Of a stretch of DNA of 64,000 nt, positions 58,745 to 64,000 are shown piece by piece; position 1 is the first letter of the stretch; each line of letters begins with the position of its first letter. This DNA is from Crocosphaera sp. UHCC 0190 (GTDB taxonomy: Bacteria; Cyanobacteriota; Cyanobacteriia; Cyanobacteriales; Microcystaceae). Both the position numbers and the translations under genes were made by a program. The notes beneath the pieces were generated by a model. The model saw nothing but the letters and a program-made list of their open reading frames with translations. It did no database searches and was not told the origin of the DNA. The stretch is taken from the NCBI RefSeq assembly GCF_034932065.1, contig NZ_JAYGHP010000001.1:372001-436000 (forward strand), read 5' to 3'.

Positions 58745-59653
58745 TTAGGGGTGTCGCTGAAGAATAACGATTTGATCTCCTACCACCGGACTACGGGCCA
58801 AGAGAGTTCCTTGATCGTCAATCATTTCTAATTTCCGAAAATCTAAAGTTTGGGCCCGTTTTAAGATAGTATTAGCCAAAGTATCTTGTCGTTTTGGCGG
58901 TAATTCATACCATTGTTCTCCCAGAGTAACAATTAAACGACTGGCCAGAAAATTCGCTTCAATTGTACCAATTAAACCCGTTGGATATTGATTAGTTAAT
59001 TCCGTGACCTGTTGTTGAATTGCGGCAATTAAACCTTGTTCTGGGGTTAATTTTGGGCCAGGAGGTGGGGCTAATTTGATGGGTTCAGGTAACGCAGGAG
59101 ACTCTAATTGCGGTGGGGTTTCAATAACTTTTGGTTGCGGTATTTCTGAGGGAGTTTGCACAATTTTAGACACCGAAAGGGGTTGGGGTAATAGTAATAC
59201 TGAAGTAGACAAAAAAGCCACAATAATCACCCCTAAAACTCCTGTAATTACCCAATCAGAAAGCCTCTCACTAATCGCCGTTGGAAAAAGAGAACGAATT
59301 CCTCCTAATACCCCATCCCACCAAATTTGTAAGCGATTAAAACTCGGTAAAGCACCGTCAATTCCTGGGAGTTTTTCCTCTGTTTCATCTGTCTCCGATT
59401 CCTCCCAATCTTCAGATTTTTCTGGTTCAGTTTTGGGCAAAGTTTCGACTTTAGTAGAAGGAGAAGAAACTTGAAGAGAAACAGCGATCGCCTCTGTACT
59501 ACTGACTAAAATTTCTATGGTTTCTTGGGGCGGTAAATTCCCTAAAGAGTCGGTGGTCAGTTGGGTAACAATATTATTAAGTTGGGTAATGGTTGTTCGC
59601 AATAACTTAATTAATTCTGCTTGAGATAATTGAGGTTGTTTTTCTTCTGACAT
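58745..59653 (-). CDS. Conserved hypothetical single-pass membrane protein
   Basis: 302 residues. N-terminal helical part (QAELIKLLRTTITQLNNIVTQLTTDSLGNLPPQETIEILVSSTEAIAVSL), an acidic spacer (EKSEDWEESETDETEEKLPG), one membrane helix (about 143-164, VITGVLGVIIVAFLSTSVLLL), a Pro-rich periplasmic linker, and a C-terminal alpha/beta domain (GLIAAIQQQVTELTNQYPTGLIGTIEANFLASRLIVTLGEQWYELPPKRQDTLANTILKRAQTLDF). The order is common in cyanobacteria, but I know no function. Located upstream of crr7 on the same strand. Confidence 0.75.
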   Translation of the reverse strand: MSEEKQPQLSQAELIKLLRTTITQLNNIVTQLTTDSLGNLPPQETIEILVSSTEAIAVSLQVSSPSTKVETLPKTEPEKSEDWEESETDETEEKLPGIDGALPSFNRLQIWWDGVLGGIRSLFPTAISERLSDWVITGVLGVIIVAFLSTSVLLLPQPLSVSKIVQTPSEIPQPKVIETPPQLESPALPEPIKLAPPPGPKLTPEQGLIAAIQQQVTELTNQYPTGLIGTIEANFLASRLIVTLGEQWYELPPKRQDTLANTILKRAQTLDFRKLEMIDDQGTLLARSPVVGDQIVILQRHP

Positions 59654-59749
59654 AGATTTATTTCCTATATTTTATCCTCTGTTTCCCTATTTCCTGATCC
59701 AATCTATCACTTCTGCTTACAAATTTGCTCTGACTCAAAAGAAAAGTGC

Positions 59750-59894
59750 TACTATAGAGCATGAAAACGAGAATGAGGATCGGTGACTAAGTTTGTTGTC
59801 AGTATCGCGTAGGTTTTGTCCGAAGTTAATATTGGCCGGCTGCTCTCCGAGATCTTGTATCTCTGCAAACCTAGGATTAAGGAGATCTTTACCG
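59750..59894 (+). promoter_or_regulatory. Promoter and structured leader of the RNA-binding protein gene
   Basis: A TACTAT box at 59750-59755 could be a -10 with TTGCTC at 59725-59730 as a loosely spaced -35. The resulting leader of about 130 nt contains GAGATCTTGTATCTC (59847-59861) as a small hairpin and AAGGAGAT as the ribosome site at 59879-59886. Long leaders are usual for cold-induced cyanobacterial rbp genes. Confidence 0.4.
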
Positions 59895-60188
59895 ATGTCA
59901 ATTTATGTTGGCAACCTCCCTTACGAAGTGACAGAAGCAGACCTAACTCAAGTATTTGCTGAGTATGGAGCCGTCAAACGGGTTCATCTTCCTACTGATC
60001 GAGAAACGGGAAAAGCGAGGGGCTTCGGTTTTGTTGAAATGGAGGAAGACGCTCAGGAAAATGCAGCCATTGAGGAACTAGATGGGGCAGAATGGATGGG
60101 AAGAAACCTCAAAGTTAATAAAGCTAGACCCCGCGAAGAACAACCCCGCAACTCTTTTAGCAAAGGCCGTCGGAGTTACCGTATCTAA
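59895..60188 (+). CDS. RRM-type RNA-binding protein, short cyanobacterial Rbp
   Basis: 97 residues from ATG 59895, chosen for its AAGGAG site and because the family begins MSIYVGNLPYEV. One RRM: RNP2 is IYVGNL (3-8) and RNP1 is GKARGFGFVEM. The C-terminal tail is short, Arg-rich and Ser-containing (RPREEQPRNSFSKGRRSYRI), not the glycine-rich tail of cold-induced RbpA types. These proteins bind mRNA, and some target thylakoid-linked transcripts. A small basic protein follows 98 bp downstream. Confidence 0.95.
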   Translation: MSIYVGNLPYEVTEADLTQVFAEYGAVKRVHLPTDRETGKARGFGFVEMEEDAQENAAIEELDGAEWMGRNLKVNKARPREEQPRNSFSKGRRSYRI

Positions 60189-60286
60189 TTTTTAGTTTCA
60201 ATTAACCCACTCTTCTGGAAGTCAAAGGGAACTTCCCATTGATGACATTTCCAGAAGTATTTTATTGTTTTAATGAGGAAAAGATC

Positions 60287-60454
60287 ATGGCTAAGCGTCG
60301 TAATTTAAAGAAAGAAAAAGCTGAGCGTAATCAGGCCTATGCTCGTCAATTTCGTCAAAAATCTTCCCGCTTCTTTTCTCGCGGTAAACGCTATCCTGGA
60401 AGCCGTAACGAAGCACAAGATGAGGATGGAGATAACAACAACGATAGGGAATAA
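60287..60454 (+). CDS. Small basic protein, 55 residues
   Basis: ATG 60287 with GAGGAAA upstream; the longer frame from 60239 is not supported. Sequence MAKRRNLKKEKAERNQAYARQFRQKSSRFF, then SRGKRYPG and an acidic end DEDGDNNNDRE. The basic part suggests RNA or ribosome binding; I recall similar small proteins in other cyanobacteria but no name. It follows the Rbp gene and may be co-transcribed. Confidence 0.7.
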   Translation: MAKRRNLKKEKAERNQAYARQFRQKSSRFFSRGKRYPGSRNEAQDEDGDNNNDRE

Positions 60455-60490
60455 TTCATTGTGAATTATAAACGGGTAACTGGGAACTAA

Positions 60491-60519
60491 GCTAATACGC
60501 ATTTTCAATGCGTATTAGC
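60491..60519. terminator. Strong hairpin between convergent genes
   Basis: GCTAATACGCATT (60491-60503) pairs exactly with AATGCGTATTAGC (60507-60519) over a 3-nt loop. It serves the small basic gene on plus and the pilin-like operon on minus. No long T-run on plus. Confidence 0.65.
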
Positions 60520-60531
60520 AAGGCAAAATCA

Positions 60532-61695
60532 CTAATTAATTGTGACCAAAACCGCGTTAATGGGAGTTGTTCCATTCGCAAAGAAAAAAATGGCTTTGTT
60601 ACTGGGTAACTGAATTTGGGTCGTATTTTTATAGGGACTCAGAGCTAAGTTAATCGTAGAATTATTGGTAAAAGTTGTTAGTGAGCTTAAGGGGGTTCCA
60701 TTTTGGGCCACAGTTACCCCAGTGCCAGCATCAGAGGCAATATTAAAGGCACCGCCACAAGTTCCTGCCATGACTAACTTTAGACTATTGGCAGAAGTAA
60801 GGGCTCCACTAGAAGGTATTGTTACTTGTGTACTACTGGGAGTCCAAGCAGTTACGGCCCCCGAAGCGGTTGTTTGATAACCACTAGCACTGGATAGGGT
60901 GCAACCGCTATTTTTTGCTAACTCTTGAATGGTAGCCGTGGCTGGAATATTGGGAGTAATCACTCCTTGAAATAAGGTAAAAGCAGATCCTCTGGTATAA
61001 GCTTGTGTTACCACCTCATAAGTGGCTTTGTCATAATAGCGACCATTGGTATTGGGAGTTGTCCCAAAAATATTACCTGTGTTCCCTTTGATCGTATTCA
61101 CTGCCGAGGTGGAAATATGCAGTTCCGCATTTTTTTGATCGTCACTGACGCAGACAAAAAAGCCTTTTGGGTTGGTGCTGGGAATTTTCGTCATTCCGCT
61201 CGTCGCACAATTGGTATTTTGGGGAGCATCCGGGATAAGATCAATCAATGGTTCATGATTCCAGGTCGTACCGTAACTGCCATTGGCCTGTAACGTCGGC
61301 CCCCAGCGATAAATAGCATTTGTTCCCAATAAAGGGCTATCGGGAGGAGATTTTAGATAGTAAATAATTGGTTGAGCCAGACTGGGTGTATCGATAGCGA
61401 GAATCACTTGATAGGTTCCCGTAGGAGCAAAATCTGTCGGTAATCCTGATGAAACGTCTGTTCTCACTGCCGAGGCAGCTTTCATTTCCTCAGTAATAAA
61501 ATCAGCCGCACGATTGACATTGTATTGAGTATCATTGGCTGCGATCGCTATTCTATTTTCTCTGGTTATCACAACCATGCCATAACCCGCCGCACTAACT
61601 ACTACCAGTGTTAAAGACGCTGCGACTAATAACTCCATGAGGGTAAAGCCAGAAGCACTGCAATTTCGGATCAAGGTATTGAGCAGTTTTTTCAT
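60532..61695 (-). CDS. PilW-like prepilin-type protein
   Basis: 387 residues from ATG 61695 (MKKLLNTLIRNCSASGFTLMELL); the frame back to 61794 lies in the upstream gene's end. The prepilin motif is SG-FTLMELLVAASLTLVVVSAAGYGMVVI, with cleavage after G and Glu at +5. The head is large and beta-rich with a disulfide candidate (SGCTLSSASG ... AGTCGGAFN) and many Thr/Ser. It resembles minor pilins of the PilW type or pseudopilins of secretion systems. Last gene of a minus-strand cluster; 14 bp separate it from the GspH-like gene's stop. Confidence 0.85.
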   Translation of the reverse strand: MKKLLNTLIRNCSASGFTLMELLVAASLTLVVVSAAGYGMVVITRENRIAIAANDTQYNVNRAADFITEEMKAASAVRTDVSSGLPTDFAPTGTYQVILAIDTPSLAQPIIYYLKSPPDSPLLGTNAIYRWGPTLQANGSYGTTWNHEPLIDLIPDAPQNTNCATSGMTKIPSTNPKGFFVCVSDDQKNAELHISTSAVNTIKGNTGNIFGTTPNTNGRYYDKATYEVVTQAYTRGSAFTLFQGVITPNIPATATIQELAKNSGCTLSSASGYQTTASGAVTAWTPSSTQVTIPSSGALTSANSLKLVMAGTCGGAFNIASDAGTGVTVAQNGTPLSSLTTFTNNSTINLALSPYKNTTQIQLPSNKAIFFFANGTTPINAVLVTIN

Positions 61696-61709
61696 GATAA
61701 AGCCAAGGT

Positions 61710-62297
61710 TTAGAGAGAAGGTAAGCAAGTGCTGGTCGAGGTATTGTAAATTCCAGTGCGGATAATCCCTAATCCGGGTGTTAGGGTTAGGCAAGATTGT
61801 TGTTTGGCGGAAGGTGATTGCACCACAATTAAAGCGGGAGGCGAAGGAGGAGAGGTATTCGTACCCCAGTCAAAAGCCACATTGCCTCTGTAGGAAATGG
61901 TAACTGTAGAAGGAAAATCCACCGTACTGATCTTTAATTGCGATCGCAAAAAGACCGGAGCCGTTGATAAACATCCGGGGGGGGTACTTGATATAAAGGC
62001 ATCCGCCGAAGTTGTCGTTGCTGAGACTGTAACCGTACAAATTTTACCAGTGCGGATAGATTGACGCTGCGCCTCTTGGAAGAGGTTTTTAATCTGATCC
62101 GTCGTTGCTTTTACCTGATTTTGACTCGTAATGCCAATCATCGACGGAATAGAGAAGGCCGACAAAATGCCGACAACAATGGTCGTAATCACCATCTCTA
62201 ACAGCGTCCATCCACCATTAGGGGCAACTGAAGGAGGCGTGAGGGATAATCTCTGTAGAAACCACCGCCAAAGTAGACGTGTTATTGGACTTGTCAT
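61710..62297 (-). CDS. GspH/FimT-like pseudopilin
   Basis: 195 residues from ATG 62297; ATG 62363 gives a longer leader and is also possible. Prepilin motif: NG-GWTLLEMVITTIVVGILSAFSIPSMIG (Glu at +5). The following EAQRQSIRTGKICTVTVSATT segment is typical of GspH/FimT (R...G...V pattern). Two further cysteines in a loop (PPGCLST, QQSCLTL) and a third near the C-terminus. The leader before the motif is unusually long (about 29 residues). The gene overlaps the end of the preceding PilV-like gene by about 80 bp. Confidence 0.82.
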   Translation of the reverse strand: MTSPITRLLWRWFLQRLSLTPPSVAPNGGWTLLEMVITTIVVGILSAFSIPSMIGITSQNQVKATTDQIKNLFQEAQRQSIRTGKICTVTVSATTTSADAFISSTPPGCLSTAPVFLRSQLKISTVDFPSTVTISYRGNVAFDWGTNTSPPSPPALIVVQSPSAKQQSCLTLTPGLGIIRTGIYNTSTSTCLPSL

Positions 62298-62862
62298 CTG
62301 CGAGGTAACTATTTTGGGTATGGGTTTGATTGGAGTCGCTATTGTAGGTTTTAGTTGTGTCATAGGGTTTGGCTACTCGATAGGTGACTTTTAAAACACT
62401 GGGATCGCTATCATCTTCTGTAATAATCCGTACCAAGCTATAGGAAGCATTTTTCGAGTTGGCAGTATCGGGAATCGGACGACTTTGATTATCATTGAAA
62501 CTGGTTTTGACGACTTGGGAATTGTTATCCGAAGAATTAGCAGCAGTTACAGTCGTATCACTGGCCAGACTATCCCTAAAAATTCCTCCTACCCCTGCAT
62601 CAAAAGTTGCTGCCCCACATCCAGAAATATCGTTAAAATTACTCGCCAAGGATTTGACCCGTTCTAAATCCTGCTGTATCCAAAAAGTGGCTTGAGCTTG
62701 ACGTTCAGCTTTGATCTGCACGATGGCAGTAATTGCCAAGGCTTGCAGTGCGCCCATGACAAATGCCAAAATCACTAAGATCGAGACTAAAACCTCCAGC
62801 ATGGTAAAACCCCGATCTGGGTGAACAGAGTTCAAATAGACAATTAATAGTTTAGATCTCAT
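62218..62862 (-). CDS. PilV/GspI-like prepilin-type protein
   Basis: 214 residues from ATG 62862 (MRSKLLIVYLNSVHPDRGFTMLEVL); the frame upstream to 62898 starts with TTG. Prepilin motif RG-FTMLEVLVSILVILAFVMGALQALAI. The head has VQIKAERQAQATFWIQQDLERVKSLASNF, typical of PilV-like minor pilins, then loops with Asp/Ser/Thr and two cysteines (SGCGAA, ASFSCP). Part of the minus-strand operon. Its 3' end overlaps the GspH-like gene start. Confidence 0.82.
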   Translation of the reverse strand: MRSKLLIVYLNSVHPDRGFTMLEVLVSILVILAFVMGALQALAITAIVQIKAERQAQATFWIQQDLERVKSLASNFNDISGCGAATFDAGVGGIFRDSLASDTTVTAANSSDNNSQVVKTSFNDNQSRPIPDTANSKNASYSLVRIITEDDSDPSVLKVTYRVAKPYDTTKTYNSDSNQTHTQNSYLADDKSNNTSTLAVVSTEIIPHASFSCP

Positions 62863-62901
62863 GAGTTTTCGCAAATTATCTTTATTAAACGAACACAACC
62901 T

Positions 62902-62973
62902 GTAGGGTGGGCATTGCCCACAATAATCTCTAAATCAGCGTTTGAGCCTTTTGGTGAGCATTGCCCACCCTAC
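62902..62973. repeat. Inverted repeat between pilin-like genes
   Basis: GTAGGGTGGGCA (62902-62913) and TGCCCACCCTAC (62962-62973) are exact inverted copies, and each flank also holds a GGGCATTGCCC-type or GAGCATTGCCC palindrome. This 72-bp element separates the PilX-like gene from the PilV-like gene, so it may attenuate transcription within the cluster. Confidence 0.7.
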
Positions 62974-63026
62974 ACTTATTTATGTCCGACCACTTCATGC
63001 CCTCTCGCAATAACACAGCCCTGAGA

Positions 63027-64000
63027 CTAAGGCACGGCAACTCGTTGAACTGAAGTTGCTGCTCCCATTTGATTGGTTGGGGCCGAGGTATCAATGGAAA
63101 TCATTAGCCGAGACATATCAAATATGCCCTGCCAAATTTTAAAATTTCCATTTGTCTCAATGGACTTGACCCACAAAGCTCCAGAATGATCCGATGTTCC
63201 CTGTGCCTCAAGATTAGCGAAAGGAGCAAACATAAATCCGTAGAACGAACCGTTGCCTTTTAGTTCTAGGGAATGTTCATAACCACTGGTGTTTCTTGTC
63301 CCCTTATCAGCTTTATAGATATAAACCTGAATAGCACTAGGATCTCTCATATCTCCCACATTTCCATTGGCATTGACTTGGGAATCACCCGACTTAACGT
63401 AAAAAATAGAGCGGGTAAAACCAGTCGTGGTCGAGCCTTGAGGCAAAAGATTGCCATTGGAACCAGACGTAAAATTTCCATTCACATGAAAAATCAAGGT
63501 TTCTTGGCCCGTGCGTCCGAATTTGACATCACCATCGGGTGTCTTCAAACTACCACTACAGTTGTAAACGTAGGTAGCAGCGTCCGTTGAAGGACTCGTC
63601 TTGCTGCTGTAAACCGTCCCCGTAGAATCGACATCAGTGGTTCGAGGATATTGAGAGGATAAAGAGGTACAACTGATATCATTTTTATTGGTGGCAGGAG
63701 CAGCCGGCCAGACATTATTATTCGGTAAAGGGGGAAAATCCCGTTTAACCTTTGTCCTGACACCAACAGCAGATCCTGTCGTATCATAAATCTCCTTATT
63801 TCCATTATTTGCTTTTGGACTGGCAGAAACCCCACTAGCAAGGGTTAGAGGCTGTGCCGGAACAGATTTTAGGTTTTTAGAATCATCAAATGCGGGTGTT
63901 GCGGGGACACATTCTGAGGAATCCCAAACATTAGAGTAAGCACTAGCATTGTTATTAAATTTAAAATCTTTTGCCCACAACCCTGGTGGCCCACCACTGG
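63027..64000 (-). CDS. Large secreted or pilus-associated protein, N-terminus outside window
   Basis: The reverse frame is open to the window edge (a TTG at 63980 is not a real start; codons upstream read S-G-G-P-P-G), so at least 324 C-terminal residues are visible. They are rich in Ser, Thr, Asn and Gly with beta character (CSGSLKTPDGDVKFGRTGQETLIFHVNGNFTSGSNGNLLPQGSTT, SIFYVKSGDSQVNANGNVGDMRDPSAIQVYIYKADKG, SGALWVKSIETNGNFKIWQGIFDM). This resembles the C-terminal region of PilX-type cyanobacterial proteins. It is the first visible gene of the pilin-like cluster. Function unknown. Confidence 0.65.
   Translation of the reverse strand, partial: SGGPPGLWAKDFKFNNNASAYSNVWDSSECVPATPAFDDSKNLKSVPAQPLTLASGVSASPKANNGNKEIYDTTGSAVGVRTKVKRDFPPLPNNNVWPAAPATNKNDISCTSLSSQYPRTTDVDSTGTVYSSKTSPSTDAATYVYNCSGSLKTPDGDVKFGRTGQETLIFHVNGNFTSGSNGNLLPQGSTTTGFTRSIFYVKSGDSQVNANGNVGDMRDPSAIQVYIYKADKGTRNTSGYEHSLELKGNGSFYGFMFAPFANLEAQGTSDHSGALWVKSIETNGNFKIWQGIFDMSRLMISIDTSAPTNQMGAATSVQRVAVP

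Overview
The window is chromosomal DNA of a low-GC, probably unicellular cyanobacterium. I place it near the Cyanothece/Crocosphaera/Rippkaea group by gene content and the very frequent GCGATCGC (HIP1) octamers; the genus is inference. Cyanobacterial or plastid-lineage markers include an apocarotenoid oxygenase like Synechocystis ACO, DUF1825, DUF2854, DUF4079, CRR7, Tic22, a short RRM protein, DUF1400 hydrolase, DUF29 and Uma2 proteins. No rRNA, tRNA, CRISPR array or intact transposase was found.

Layout. 1-20.4 kb is mostly housekeeping: a cut-off site-2-protease-like gene, a degenerate MBL-fold protein, a LOG-family protein, gnd, carotenoid oxygenase, folate/biopterin-type MFS transporter, photolyase, an NAD(P)-binding SDR, secreted SH3 and SGNH proteins, lhgO, DUF1825, a TM2-HhH-SRPBCC run and topA. 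20.4-24.5 kb carries DUF29, Uma2 and an ABC-type ATPase overlapping a small PD-(D/E)XK-like gene whose 3' end is frameshifted. This pair is the best candidate for an undescribed defence-like system.

24.5-39 kb is a worn accessory region. It has two sulfatases, a BASS-type transporter, DUF202 and DUF1254/DUF1214 proteins, set among toxin-antitoxin pairs (DUF5615/DUF433 twice, DUF4160/DUF2442, BrnT-type). It also holds many gene fragments, duplicated DNA blocks, an apparent IS200/IS605 relic without tnpA/tnpB, and small inverted-repeat elements. Several pieces can be traced to other places in the window, so this region records recent rearrangement.

39-45.9 kb holds an envelope operon (outer-membrane-type coiled-coil barrel, solute-binding lipoprotein, MscS-type channel) and a DUF2092 plus glycine-rich repeat pair that looks foreign. 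46-64 kb returns to core genes: DUF1400 hydrolase, Sua5/YrdC protein, a degenerate histidine kinase, GNAT, NlpC/P60, prmC, Tic22, mtnA (preceded by a cluster of DnaA-box-like 9-mers), rhomboid, DUF2854, DUF4079, CRR7, an RNA-binding protein, and a minus-strand type IV pilin-like cluster that runs off the right edge.

Functional links I infer: sulfatase 2 with the adjacent BASS transporter for sulfated organic compounds; the 39-44 kb operon for envelope sensing or osmotic response; the four right-end genes for assembly of a pseudopilus.
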